Assembly: GCA_037013685.1 (NCBI GenBank)
Contig: CM072886.1
Coordinates: 29,271,080 to 29,335,079 of the forward strand
Reading direction: 5' to 3'
Length of the DNA stretch: 64,000 bases
Source: Acridotheres tristis
Taxonomy: Eukaryota > Chordata > Aves > Passeriformes > Sturnidae
A program made the position numbers and the translations under genes. The notes under the pieces are model-generated. The model ran no database searches. It worked only from the letters and a program-made list of their open reading frames with translations, and was not told the origin of the DNA. Of this stretch, positions 26,569-39,039 are shown in pieces. Numbering within the stretch: position 1 is the stretch's first letter; each line of letters begins with the position of its first letter.

Positions 26569-26751
26569 CTCCGGCGCTCGGCTCGGGGCAGGGCGGCGGG
26601 ACCAGAGCCGGGAGCCGGGAGGGCGGCCGCGAAGGTGTGGCAGTGCAGGAGCGGCGGCGGCCCGGGGCAGTGCCAGCGCCGCGGTGAAGTTAGCGCACAT
26701 CTCCGGCCAGCGGCTGCGGCACTCCCTTTGAACTCAAGTTTTATTTTAAAC

Positions 26752-26777
26752 TTTTTTTTTTTTTTTTTTTTTTTTTT
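26752..26777. repeat. Poly-T run (26)
   Basis: An uninterrupted run of 26 T lies inside the CpG island, between two GC-rich lobes. Its exact length may be a sequencing estimate. Confidence 0.9.
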
Positions 26778-26954
26778 AATGCGGTTGTTTAGTCACGTGC
26801 GTAATGTCAGCTACCACCCAGCGAGAGGGGACGGGAGGGCGCGGCTGGCTCGGAGGGCGAGGGGCCGGCCGTGCCCGGCTGCCAGCCCGCCCGTGCCCCC
26901 GCTCCGCCCGGGCCCCGTCCCGCTCCTGTCTCCGTGCCGCCGGATCTGCCAGGC

Positions 26955-27180
26955 ATGATGTACGAAACCCAAATTATCCTCAGTCTAAACAATTTATAAA
27001 AGCTCCAGACCTGACAGACTTTGACATTTTATTTGGTATTTTAACGGCCCTATTTAAAGGTACACCATATGCAGCCGGAGTGCAGGCTTGCCCCAATAAA
27101 CATTGTTGGAGCTAACATGTCTCCTTAATGAAACTGTTTATTCACTTTCCAGTCCACATTCTAATGGATTCAGTCCTATT
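26955..27180. promoter_or_regulatory. Candidate enhancer block beside CpG island
   Basis: Composition switches sharply from GC-rich to about 225 bp of complex AT-rich sequence with dense developmental-factor words: ATAAACATTGTT (forkhead plus SOX-like) near 27097, CATATG E-box near 27067, TAATGAAA, and CTATTTAAAGG. There is no coding frame with known similarity. The position next to a CpG island and an exon suggests a conserved element, but this is inference from texture. Confidence 0.35.
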
Positions 27181-29582
27181 TCCAGAATCAAGATGGAAAT
27201 AAATATTTTTAAATTAACACTGCATGATGATTTTTAAAATCCCGAATTCTGTTTGAACTGGAGAATTTTCTTCGTGTATATTTCTCTTATTTCCGTCAAA
27301 ATATATTAGCTATTTGGGAATGGGTGGAATATATTTACATATGTAGATGGATACAGAATATATCAGTGTATAAATGAGAGCATAGTCAAGTGAAATGCAG
27401 TGTTATAGCTCTGACACAATAAAATGCAGTTACTAAAATTTCATATTTGGATACTGAAATCGTTAGCCAGGTATCACAAAATTTCACAATTTTGAAATCT
27501 CAGATCAAGGACAGGGTGCGTTATATGGGATCCTGTTTTGTATCCTTTCTGATGTGTTCTTCATGCTCTTAAAGATTTTTTGGGCATAGTAAGGTATGTA
27601 ACTCACTGTGCATTGTTCCACACAGGAATAATGATAGAGAAGAAGGATGTTTTATCTAGTTCTTATCTTTAGCAACTGTAGGACACACACCAGTGTCTAA
27701 GGCAGTTTAAAAGCAAGTTTTGGTAAGAATAGTGTGATACATCCTGTGTGCACTTGGCATGAGTGGGGTCCACTGCAGAACCTTTACCACTTACTTCTGT
27801 ACGTTTGTGGTGTGTCTCACACAGTATGGATGCTACTGCTTAAATATTTAACTCTGTGATAGACAGCTGAAAAGAATCATCAGCCATTGTGAGACTTGCT
27901 ACTGCTGTTGCAGGAGACTGTAAATAAATGTTTTATATTTGGTACTAGGTATTTTATATTTAGAACTAGTTTGTAGTTTAATGTAACTTTATTTTTGATC
28001 CTAAATAGAATCTTTTTCTACAATGCAGAGAATTGAACCAGTGTCATACAACTTGGAAGTTGAGACAAAGGAAAGACAATTTTTCAGTAGATATGCCCAG
28101 TAGTTGGTTTAAACCAAATCATCAGGAAAAAAGAAATGGAAGGGATTTGCTGTGAAAGAGAATTGTGAATATTCCATTCCTGATAGGTGTTTATCTAACG
28201 AGCTCCTAGACTTCCAGCATGAAGTCCAGTGATTTACATGCCACTGTGGCATCTGTATGAGCTATCAATCTGCATGTGGTATTTTTCACTTCAGGTTATG
28301 GAAAGGTTATTAATGCCTGACTGTCAGTAGGAAACCATGTTAACAGAAGTTCTGTAAATGCAACAGTCCTGACATTAGCTATTTTGGCACGGTCATCCTA
28401 TGTTTGCTTTATCACTGCATCCATTCAAGCCCAGGGTTTGCTAGCAAACTGCTGTCAATACCCTCGTATCATAAATTGCACTAAGGGGTTTTTGCTGTGT
28501 TTTCTGGAGCTCTCTACAATCTCCATATTATTTTAGACCCATAGATCTGGATGTTCCAGTCTACCTTTATGTCTTTATGCCTTACATGTTCCTTTTCCAA
28601 CTTCCTGCCATTTTATCTGTAGAAAAAGAAAGTGATCAGCTGTTTCTGTTAGGGAAAATACCAATTTTGTAATGTACTTCTGAAAATCTAAGGGGAAGAA
28701 GATGAAGTTGACCACGTTCATGTGCATTCACTGAGCAAATATGCATGTGAAGAAACCATTTGGGACCTGCAGTGTGAGCACTGAGTGGGAGGATTAAGCT
28801 CTGATGGGAATCTGGAATGATCTGGTACAGCCTCAGAATTTTTGGATGACAAAAAAAAAACCACCTTCCCAGAATTGCATGCAAGCTATTACAGCTCTAC
28901 AACATGTCAACAGCAAGAAGGGTGCAGTAGAGAAGCACACCATAGTAGTTCCCTGGATGTTTACCACTGTGGATTGCTATCAGATGGTGTACTGTAACTT
29001 TGGTGTCAATTCAATCAATTTAAATGGAATTTAAATTTTTTACAACAGTGCCGGGCTAGAGTGTGGAAACAAACATCCAGTGCCCTGTATGGGCAGGGAT
29101 CTGACATCTAAAGTTAATTTCATCAAGGACAGGACATTGCAATGTCTATGCTTATTCCATGGTCTCTACTGATACTGCTTGCTATGACACAGTGATAGTA
29201 GTAGGTTGGAGCTATAGGTACCTGTTGCTAAGAAAAGAGACTGCAAAATAAACCGTGAAAGGCTGCAGAACAATTGGGGGAGTCATTACAGAGCTGGGCA
29301 TGAGTCAAACTCATATACAAGGCAAAAAATTCTTTACTTTATTCTGAATTTCCTGAAACTATCAGTCCCATTGCACACAAGTCTCATTGAGAACAGCAAG
29401 ATATTGTTCATCTGATTTGGATAGTGTTCAAAAACTGACAAGGAATTAAGAGGAATTCTCTTTGCTGTAGTTCAAACCCCTTGTGAGACATCAGATTTCT
29501 TTGATCTCCTTGATCACTGGGAAAAACTTCAGTATGGCAGTACTAGGGATGTAAAACAATAGCCACTATAGTAATTAACACT

Positions 29583-29672
29583 GGTGGGGTGGGTTTTTTT
29601 ATTGGGGTGGTGTGGGGTTTTTTTGGGAGTTTTTGGTTGGGTTTTTTTGTTGTTGTTTATTTTTTTTTTAAT
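29583..29672 (+). repeat. G/T-rich tract with quadruplex potential
   Basis: About 90 bp contain almost only G and T: GGGGTGGG, GGGG, TGGGG, GGG and GGTTGGG runs separated by T7 stretches, then GTTGTTG and T-rich sequence. The G-runs could form a quadruplex on the + strand. Similar G/T tracts are common in avian introns. Confidence 0.7.
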
Positions 29673-31627
29673 TAGGACAAATTGTCACTTCTCTGGGGAG
29701 TCTTAATCTGGATGTTTTTTATTTAATCATATACAGTTGTTAAAATTAAGCGTTTTGTGGGTCTGCTTAATATAATGAGCGATCATTAATATCCATTTGA
29801 TACACTTTTGAGGCAGTATTTAATAGACAATAAAGAATTACACCACTGAAATATATAGTACTATAAATGCAATGTTATACTGAGTCCAATGCTATGCTTT
29901 TCCTTTTTTTCATTAATTTATTTACATATCTGATGAATGTGTTCTTGGCAATACTACAGTGGGAGATGAGCCTAATTACTGCATGAAGGTTACCTTTTTT
30001 TGAGCTGTTTATAATTAGGAAAACTGCTGATGCACAATGAGGTATTTATGTTATGTGGAATCAGAGCCACACCTCTCCTGTCTGTCTGTTTTTATGTATC
30101 TATGTTCGATAATATCTCATTTCCAGAACAGATTTATGTAGAAGGCTTCCAAGAGTCTGCTGCCTGACTACAGATTTTTAGAAGAATGTATGTGGATCTG
30201 GGTGAATAGAATTCCACCACAGCTATATCCAATAAATAATTTTATCAGATAAGAGAAGTCCTATGATATATTCCCTAGTGCTTGTGGAAGGAACAGAGGC
30301 AGTGCCCAGCCTGTGATTTCTTGCATGCAGTGTAGCTCATGAACCTGGAAATCACTGTCTCTAGCCTCTACTTAATGACCTCGCCTTCAGAAAGAGGGCC
30401 CAAAAAGATGCAGAGAGAGAGCATTTCTTTCCTGGAAGTGCCTACTAAGGCTCTCATTGATTTCTTTCATTGACACAGAATGTGGCACTGTAAGGTGCTG
30501 TCCTGCCCTCCCTTCTCATTTATTTCCCCACCGGGTGCTTCCCTTGCATTCATTGCATGCTCAGTTCACCTCCCCTCCCTGCTGTTGTGCTCCTTCACTC
30601 ACAGGCAGCTGTGCACCAGGACACTCTTCCCTTGCCTCTCTGCATCTGTCCTACACAGCAGGCACCTCCCTCCTGCTGCCCAACTGGACAAGTACAGAGC
30701 TTGTACAAACTCCATATTAGACAAGTCATGGAGAAAAATAAGGAGAATTTCTGCATCTATGGTCTTTTGAGTTTCAGATTTCATTTGTAACTGGTAGAAC
30801 TTGCAAAGAATCTTATCTTTAGGACTTAGCTTGCCAAATTGTTGGTTTTATTTTTCCTGAAAGAGTTTAGGTTGCTGATATTTTCATTTTGTTAATCAAA
30901 TTATTCACGTTGATGCTGCCACCTGTTTTGTTGCCATATATTAGGTGTTTATGAAATTATTAACACTACATTAAAAAAGCTGGAGTTCAATTCAGTTAGG
31001 TTAGTATGATAATTTTGCAGTGATGATACTTTGTTAAGTAATGCCCTCCAAAATGTTATTTGTTCTTGTAATGGTTGTTTCATTGTATGTTGTTTTGTGA
31101 ACATTAAATGTATCTTAATTTATTGTCTGATAACAACTTGTACATTTCTCTGACTGTCCCTCAATGTCTTTAAATTGATTGACAGGAATAAAAACTATAC
31201 AGGAGAAAAATATAATTTAAAAAGAGTATACCTAATAAATGTCTCTTTTTGGGAAGTTACCAAAGGGGAGATGGGAGTCATTCTCCCAATGGGAGATGAC
31301 TTTCCATCATGATAGATAACTCACTGCCAGAGCAGACATGTAACTATTGAAAATACAAAGGAACATTGTTGAAACATTTTTCTCCAGCCTCAGATGACCC
31401 CTTAAGTACTATTATAAGGTAGGATTAAGTATTTTAAATACAGAACCTATAATAAGGACTACTGTCTAGTTTACTTTGCATATCCTTTAAATATGTAAAT
31501 CTTGGTGATGTTTTCTGTGATAGAAACATGTAATGCCATATATTTTTAATTTGACAAACTTGAAACAGAAGAGACCTATACAAAATAACTATCAAGAGCT
31601 GCTAGGATTTGTATGATTATTCCCTAC

Positions 31628-31643
31628 AAAAAAAAAAAAAAAA
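31628..31643. repeat. Poly-A run (16)
   Basis: Sixteen A, then a G and a further A6. It is a simple repeat with no recognised retrocopy upstream. Confidence 0.8.
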
Positions 31644-31809
31644 GAAAAAAGGTTTGATTGAATTAAGAAGCAATTTTTCAAAAGGACACTCAAGAAGAAA
31701 GGCGCATAAGTTAAAAGCATGGTCTGAGACTGTCTTGAATATCTATTTCAGCTGAATCAAGTGAAGCAAAAGCCTTTTTTCTACCTTGTCATATGTGACT
31801 GTGCACATG

Positions 31810-31823
31810 CACACACACACACA
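31810..31823. repeat. (CA)7 microsatellite
   Basis: A short dinucleotide repeat extended by imperfect TACACATATG. It is intronic. Confidence 0.8.
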
Positions 31824-33984
31824 TACACATATGTAAAACTGGCCTGTTGGTAGCTGAGGGTCATTTAACAGAATGAAAGCAACTGAAATGAGTTTCCCCT
31901 GAACCAGAATCTGATACGTTCCTGGGATTGTTCTTTCTGATATGTCAGGTTGAATCAATACCAAAGTAAACCTCCTGAATTTGGTTGTTGCTACTCTGGT
32001 GTCTTTGTACAATCCATAGATGACTTAAATTGAACTTGAAACTCTAATTTCAAATGAGCTTGGTTTTTGACTGTTCTCAAGGCCTTTGTCACACAGGGCT
32101 GTGGAGGAATCATCATGTGGTAAGTAGTACTAATCTAGTGAATAAACAGCATTAGCTTAATCAACCTCCTGTTCCCCCCAAGTTCTTAGTTTTCTAGTTT
32201 AAAAAGTATTCTGAATAAAAATCTTTCAGCCATGTTTCACAGCTTTATTACTAGGTTTTCTTGCAACAAAAAATAAAATAAATTATCATTCTAAAGATAA
32301 AATAAGCAAAAAGAGCAGAAAACAATGTCTTCCTAGTCCCATAATGTCCTTCCTGTGGTAACGCTTTAGGCTAGCATATTTCCATGGCTGCCTGAACAAC
32401 ACAAAATCCCACACAGCTCCTCTGGTTGCCTACAAAAATCTCCTTTGCCTGGAATGTGCTCAGTGCCCAAATGCCTCCTGGACAGTATTTCTTCTGCAAT
32501 CTCTTCCCTACCCTTGCTTCTACCTTCTCACCCTCTGCCTTATAAAGATCTCCCTTTGCTTGAAAAAAGATTCCAAGTGATGTAAAAAAAAAAGAAGCAT
32601 TTTTTCCACACTCAGCCACAGCATTTTGAACAATGCATGCGTGTAAGAAACAGTAAGAAATGAATACTTGTTTTGCTGCTGTTAAAGATATGATTGATAA
32701 AAGCCTTCAATCAAAGTTACCAATGAAATCTTTTAGGTAGTAGTTTGTATTCTTTGCTTTTACAAAGTTAGAAAAATTGCAAAATTTTGTATTAAACCAT
32801 GTCTTAGATATTCTATCCCAGCAATTATGGTTATATTTATAGCTGAATGACTGTTATTATTTCATATAATCAGACAACTTTAATTATATGTGTGGTACAT
32901 TGCTTACCTCCATGATCGCTCTGTACTAAAACTCTTTTGTCTGCTTTCTTTCCCAATATAGCCACTAGCTGTGGCTAAACAGGCCATCATGGTTGTATCT
33001 AAGCTAGTCTGCAAGCACCAACTTCTCATGTGTATTTTCTGATGCTATCCACATAGGCCTTCAGGAAGGCAGACAGGGAACTCTTTGTTTCCATCAAAGT
33101 TAAGTGTTTAATGTCCATTTCTGTGTACTTGGCCTCTACTAGCTTCCTCTGCAAGACAAAATAGTATTCCCTCGTGTCCATTACTGTTTTCTTGGCAAAT
33201 CTACATGCTGCTAATACTGCTCTCTTAAATCACAGGTTCTTGTTCACTGCATTCGTAGACCCCCAGGGCCAAGCCTGACTCCTGCTCTGGCTGTATGAGT
33301 AGCTTGTAAAATTGCCCTAAACAAGTGCCCAAGGATTGCCTCAGCCTTACACCACTCATTCTCATGCTTATCCTCCCTGATGGATGGCATAGCTTGGGAT
33401 TGTGTTGCAGCATAAGCAGCACAGGGAAGAATATGGTTATCTTCTTCCTGGTACCAGTTGCAAGCGGATTCTTGTAGGCAGCCCTGATGTTTGTTATTGT
33501 TCAACTTGACTACACCAGAGATGGCAGAATTAAAGATGGCACTAAGGCCACTTTAGAGATTAGACCTGTCAGTTCCACCGTATGGATCATGTTTTAAATG
33601 TAAAGAAATTGATTTTTTATATTAACTTTATAATGATAAAAGTATATTAATAAATAAGTAAATGAATAAATAAATAACTCGGGGAATATAAATTCTGACA
33701 GGACAGACTGAAATGTTTCTGTACAATGATGAATTATGCATTTCTGTATAATTCTTATTCTGAAATGTATGCACATTGAAGCAAAAATAGGACTTTTCCA
33801 TTAAAAGTAAGTTCATGTCCAAGACTGCCTTGTTTAAGCACTGGTAACTCTGAGATAGGTTAAGGGATTTAGACAAGTAGAATTAAAAAACTTCCAACAC
33901 CTAACCTTAGGAGCAAGTTGAGCTTCAAATGTGGAATTCAGACCTCCAGTTAGTTACCTGGTCTCCATCTGAAATACACAGAAC

Positions 33985-34235
33985 AGGTGAGGTTGGAAAT
34001 GGCCTCAGGAGGTCATTGGTTCCGCATCCCTTGCTCAAATAGAGCTGCCCAGAGCTAGTTGCCTAGGTGTATATCCAGATGGCTTTTGTATATCTCCAGG
34101 AATTGAGACTCTGCAACTTCTCTGGGCAAGCTGTTGTGTTGCTTGGTCACCCACACAGCAAAAGTGATTTTTCGTATGGAGCCTCTGCTCTTTCAGTGCC
34201 TATTGCCTCTTGAATTGATGGTATAGACGCCATTG
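33985..34235 (-). mobile_element. CR1 LINE 3' fragment
   Basis: Read on the + strand it matches the well-known complement of the avian CR1 3' region: GGTTGGAAATGGCCTCAGG, then a diverged TCAAATAGAGCTGCCCAG, ATATCTCCAGGAATTGAGA, CTCTGGGCAAGCTGTTG, and TCACCCACACAGCAAAAGTG. The element therefore runs on the minus strand, opposite to HDAC9. It is truncated at both ends and diverged, with no coding capacity. Identification is from memory of the consensus. Confidence 0.85.
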
Positions 34236-36756
34236 CTCATTCATACAGGGGTTTACAGCTTAAAATACAAGAATACCTTCAATTTCTAATAATAATTAAC
34301 AATTTTTGTGTTTGAGGAAGAGCATGACTCCAGACCTATTGTTAGAACACAGACTGAAAATATGTGTCTCAATATCTATTTTATGGACCACATAATCTAA
34401 ATACACCAAGTGGTGTGGGAAACAAAATTACAAATTCATACCCATGTTCAAGAAGAAGTTGAACCTGAGTCTTCTACTACTTCAATAAGTGTTCTTGGAG
34501 TACCTGCTGTGGTTTGTTGCTACTTTTTGCATGGCACTGGCTTTTCTCGAAGTCTGCAAAAAGCCAGATCATTTTACTAGTGTAGTACCGGTGAAACTAG
34601 TATGCACTGCTCCTCAGTGAGGCTTCTCACCAAACCTAGAGTACTTGACTGACCAGGTAACTCTTGATTCACTTGGAATCCAGGCAGAGCAAGCCTCTCA
34701 CTGTCATGTGAATGGAAGAATCATTCACACCTTGCCACAACGACCACATATTGCCCAAATTGTCTGAGTCTAGTTTTACCTCCTGTAGGAAGGTAATGTA
34801 ATAGAAACACCAATGGAACTCTGCAATAGATGGTCGGTTCTAAGCCCTGGATTGTCCACCCATGTTACGGTGTTGTCTTGAGTACTTGTCTTGGAAAGGT
34901 TCATGGAGAGGCACAGTAGATGCCCAAGCATGATGTAGACCACCACTGTAACCCAGAACACTACAGAAAGGGATTAACTTGACCACCAAAGACAAGAAGG
35001 CCACAGTAGGATGTACACCTCTGGTTTTGGAAATCAAGCATCCAGCTACCTATTTAGAGTCATGAAAGAAGAGAATACTTAGCTGACTGTGGAAAAAGAC
35101 TAACATTTTTCTTAGTTTTCATTAACAGTCCACCTCAGCAGGTTTATCTGCAGTCGATCTTCTGTGTAAACTGAGTCTGGGCAGACTTCTCGTCCTTTGT
35201 TGTTCAAACAGGCACAGATTTTAGAATATCTCTATTCAGGCTTTATTCTTAATCCTCACATTTAAATAAAGGTAATCACATAATGGCACAGACATGAATC
35301 GTTTTTCTAATGTTTGTGTCTGTCAGTCAGTTTAATGTTCTGTCTACTTATAAAGGTGTCTGTATCCTAGTATAAATAAGGCTCTGTACAAAAACGCTTT
35401 GAATTTATGTATGTTGGCTTCATTTTCAACATATTGCTCTGTGTTAGTCTTTCTATCTTTAAAGCAGATTTTTGCCTTTCCGTCTACTGTTCTACTGTCT
35501 ACTGAGCTCACTGTCTGAAATTAAAAGTTGCCCAATTAAAGAAAAAATCATGTTCCATTGTACTAATGTATGCTGTGTTCATGCAAAGTTTGAAAGTAGG
35601 AGAAATTAAATATTTTATCAATTACGCAAAAGTTTCCAATAATTTTGTATGGTAACTAGTTTTCAGTGTTTGGTATAATTCAACTGTATGTTTTAGCATC
35701 AGTGTAACATATGCACAATATTTTTTAAAAAGAAAATTTCCATTGTGAATTCTGAACTTTTTGTGATGTAAAAACCTCATAAAAAGTGGTCACGATGCTG
35801 TTGTGAATATCCTGCATGCTGGTGGAGAACTATAATAGCTAAGCTCTGATTTCAGAAATTACCTAGATGTAATAGAACAGGGCTTCCAAAGAGTCTTGTC
35901 AAAGGCAACAGATGAGAAGCCTACACTGTAACTGTCATATTGTCAAAAACAGCAGTGCTCGTGTTTTCTGTCTCTATACTGCCCCATGAAATCCTCCTAG
36001 AGATAATCATCTTAATTATATTGATCTTTTGGGAATACTGATAAAGTTAGATGATAATGAGCTGTTAGTTGAGCAGGGGCAGCTGTAAGCCTTTCATGGA
36101 CTTTTTCCAAATCCTTGAAAATATCGAGAGAACAAAATACAGGTAGCATCATGCTCTTTCTCTAGTAATACCCTCTTTGCTGAGTCTTTTTTTCACCTCA
36201 TTATTCCGACATTCATCAGCATAAATATACTTCGGTTTTTCATAAATGCTGCAAAAGAGTTCTTTGCCAAATTCTTCTCTAAGTCATATTTGTGTGTGAT
36301 AAGGAAATGTTAAAAAACCCTCAGAAGGGTAGAGAATACAATTTTAGCTGAGAGTCTAAAGCTGGCTTAGTTCTGCAAATTAGTGCAGTCCACGATACCT
36401 TTTTTTTTTCTTTTTTTTTCCTGGTGTGTTTGATCTATAGGCAATTTATATCCCATCTCCAGGAAAGCCTGCATGAATACTAACATATATGATTTTTGTG
36501 CCTTTAATTGTTGGGTTGTTGTGTTTTGTTTGGGTTTGTTTTTTTAATGTGGACACAATGCAAAATAAGTCATGATGTCAAATCCCTCAGATTCTTTAAA
36601 TGGTGGCCAGAAGAACAACTGTTGCACGTGCACTCCCTTGGTATTGTAATTTAAGTTTACTGTACTTTGATAGAACTTTGGCCATGCTCCACAAAACGTT
36701 TCAGCTGTCTGCTTGGATTACGTCTAGCAGCAAATTCAATAAGACGACATGGTAGT

Positions 36757-36774
36757 ATTTATTTATAAATAAAT
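36757..36774. repeat. 18-bp perfect AT palindrome
   Basis: ATTTATTTATAAATAAAT equals its own reverse complement over all 18 bases. It lies in otherwise ordinary intron. Confidence 0.85.
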
Positions 36775-38078
36775 GCCAGTGAAGCAACTTAGGTAGACAA
36801 TTCCACAGGTACACAGAAAACACACATTCATATGATTGTAAATAAACAGATTTCACAGGAGCCAATGTAACTATTAACTGCCATGTTGCTCTGTATTTAC
36901 ACCAAAGTGAGTGAAAGTTTAATGATTGTTATGCTTTTTCAGATAAGAGAAGGCTGAAACATTTACATTTATCAAGTTTTAGTATATTGAACTGGAATAT
37001 TTTAATACTGATTATTAAAATACAGAAGTATTCCAGTCTTTTTCTTCCTGTCCCCTCCTCTCTGAAAATATAATGCTTGATTGGTCATGCAGGCATACAT
37101 ACACATCTGTTGTTTGTGTGGGGCTGTGTGAAAATACAAGTTGGGCAGATATCTCATGTACAGATAATTATAATTTCTTATTTTAATGTATATAGTAATT
37201 GTCATTAGCTTGATGGCATATATGTAGCTGAGTAGAAGGACCATCTTGGGAAGTTGAAATAAAGAGGAAATACTATGAAGCAGTGGTGTTTCTCCTGAAT
37301 CTAACTGTTGTAAGAGAAATTTCATATAATACATGACCTTATGAGACACTGCTTCTTGAATATATAATCTGACTTTCTGAATACAGCTACCTTGCCACCA
37401 CTTCTACATTTTCCCTTTACCATACCCACACTGGAAGGATGGAAATTTCATTTTTCTTTTTATCTTCAATGCTGTACTTCATGAAATGTATCTACAGTTC
37501 CAGAAAGTGTGTTAGAAATTGACTTCAGGGAATCTATTAACTTGCAAGCATGGCAGGTTCCCAAGTGCAATTTATGGTTTGCAGAAATATGGGATGTTCA
37601 TTGTCATCCTTTTTCTACTGTTAGAAATTATGTGTGTGGGGGGGTCTGAATTTATCATTTAGTCTATACAGAGGTAAGGTCAACAATGCCTAGTCATGTA
37701 AAATTTATACCTTAAGATACTTTTCTTTTTGAAGCATTTCAAGATGGAGCAAATTAAGATTGCATGATCCTAGATGACCTTTGTTTTAAATGCAAATTCT
37801 AAACAGCAGGATTCATAACAGGGCTTTCTCATTCTGCCTTTTTCTTCCTCTTTAGATCATGTTGTGTGTGTATGTGTCTGCATGTGTGTATTTATAGAAA
37901 TTTATTTGCCACTGTTCTCAACTGTATTATTTCTGCCAGTACTATGAAAGGGGGATTGGATAGAAAAAGTGCTCAAGAGGCTCTAATAGATTTCAATCCC
38001 ATCTGCCTGCTGCTCTGTTTTGCTCTGAGTCAAGTATTTTTTTAAGCTGATAATTGAAAACCTATCTTGTTCTTACAG

Positions 38079-38134
38079 AATGGCTTTGCTGTTGTAAGGC
38101 CCCCAGGCCATCATGCTGAAGAATCAACAGCCAT
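38079..38134 (+). CDS. HDAC9: HDAC9 exon: NGFAVVRPPGHHAEESTA(M)
   Basis: This 56-nt exon encodes NGFAVVRPPGHHAEESTA plus two bases of a Met codon, with acceptor ttcttacag and consensus donor GTAAGT. GHH carries the paired active-site histidines, equivalent to HDAC4 His802 and His803, that polarise the zinc-bound water. All residues match human HDAC9 as I recall it. Phase is 0 in and 2 out, completed by the first G of the next exon 242 bp away. Third positions are mostly A or T, in contrast with the preceding exon. Confidence 0.96.
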
Positions 38135-38376
38135 GTAAGTACCAGGGAATATTGCCCATCTTGGAGCACTAAGGTTACTGGCAATCACCTGCATTGTGCA
38201 TGTCTCTGAAGAACTGTAATTGTTAGCAGATGACTGAAAAGGCTTTCTAGGTACTCCCAGAAGCAGATTTATGGCCTCGGAGATCATATAGCATTTTTTA
38301 AAATGCTCTGAACATTATTTATAGCTGTTTTCCTGACTGATTTGCTTTCTTATTTCTGTTCTTCTCTATTCCACAG
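38135..38376 (+). other. HDAC9: HDAC9 short intron (242 bp)
   Basis: This short intron runs from GTAAGT to a ttctctattccacag acceptor. It separates the GHH and FFNS exons and holds nothing else recognisable. Confidence 0.9.
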
Positions 38377-38464
38377 GGGGTTCTGCTTTTTTAATTCGAT
38401 TGCAATTACTGCCAAATACTTGAGAGACAAGCTAAATATAGGCAAGATATTGATTGTAGATCTG
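38377..38464 (+). CDS. HDAC9: HDAC9 exon: GFCFFNSIAITAKYLRD to ILIVDL
   Basis: This 88-nt exon has one base that completes Met, then 29 residues, GFCFFNSIAITAKYLRDK through LNIGKILIVDL. GFCFFN is the conserved tunnel/core motif and ILIVDL is the beta strand leading into the metal site. The Asp in IVDL matches HDAC4 Asp838. The FF of GFCFFN and Leu before DVHH are HDAC9-like; HDAC4 has CYFN and IVDW. Acceptor is ccacag and donor is GTATGT. Differences from human from memory are few and mild (V to I, Q to K, S to G). Confidence 0.96.
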
Positions 38465-39039
38465 GTATGTATTCTTGGCAAGCATCACACTCACGGTGCA
38501 TCTAGATGAAAGATCATGAATTTGTATTTATAAGTCCGACTTTCCTGCTTTTAATACCTACAAGTAATAAAGGTGTGCATTTCCTCTGATTTTGGGAACT
38601 CATTAAAGCCAGGATGGCAGTACTGAAGCTATAAACATCTATGTTTCACTTTAATGGTGTTAACTGCAATTTAATGAGAAGAAGGCACAGATCAGGGCAA
38701 CTTTTATGGTCCTTAAATGAATTGATACTTCCACTGTTAAAATAACCCTACAGAACTCAAGTTTACTTTTCCCTACAGAATAGAAACTTTAAGTAGTCAG
38801 ATATTCTATAAAGAATGTTGTTGCATTGGTAACAAAATTGACCACTCTCCCCAGTTCGCAATGATTTGACTTGTGTAACTTTGATATTATTAAAAAAAAT
38901 CAACAGGTCATTCCCCCCAAGAAGTTTTCTAGTCATGTAAGCCAGGATTTGGTGGTTCCCTGAAGGAAAGCTATGTGATTAAAAATCCACTTCATTGGAT
39001 TAGTCTTGTATTTTAATAGAAGGCATTCTTACACAATAC

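Larger units (their letters stand above)
26040..26960. promoter_or_regulatory. Intragenic CpG island around an HDAC9 exon
   Basis: GC and CpG density rise abruptly from the AT-rich intron, and CpGs are frequent throughout about 26410-26730 and again from 26805 to 26945. An AT-rich insert including a T26 run (26752-26777) splits it. The island contains the HDAC9 exon 26378-26485. A CACGTG E-box lies near 26794. It could be an internal promoter, for a shorter HDAC9 transcript or a non-coding RNA, or a methylation-free enhancer island; no TATA box or clear start site was seen. GC-rich open frames on both strands within it follow from the lack of AT-rich stop codons. Confidence 0.75.
26486..38078 (+). 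other. HDAC9: HDAC9 intron, 11.6 kb
   Basis: The intron starts in the CpG island with G-rich sequence and becomes AT-rich after about 26960. No exon was recognised. Contents are an AT-rich, motif-dense block at 26955-27180, a G/T-rich tract at 29.58-29.67 kb, an A16 run at 31628-31643, a CA repeat at 31810, a CR1 remnant at 33985-34235, and an 18-bp perfect palindrome at 36757. Stretches at 33.0-33.5 kb and 34.4-35.1 kb hold moderately long frames without recognisable similarity. Confidence 0.85.

Noticed and set aside
26374..26958. Several GC-rich open frames up to 187 codons on both strands
   Set aside because: CpG-island composition removes stop codons. Only the 36 HDAC9 codons at 26378-26485 are supported by splice sites and homology.
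33225..33504. Overlapping minus-strand frames of 65 and 86 codons
   Set aside because: No similarity recognised, two frames overlap in the same place, and no splice or promoter context supports them.
34776..35037. Minus-strand frame starting with a hydrophobic, signal-peptide-like stretch
   Set aside because: It has 61 codons, no recognisable domain after the hydrophobic start, and no flanking element boundaries. Chance is the simplest reading.
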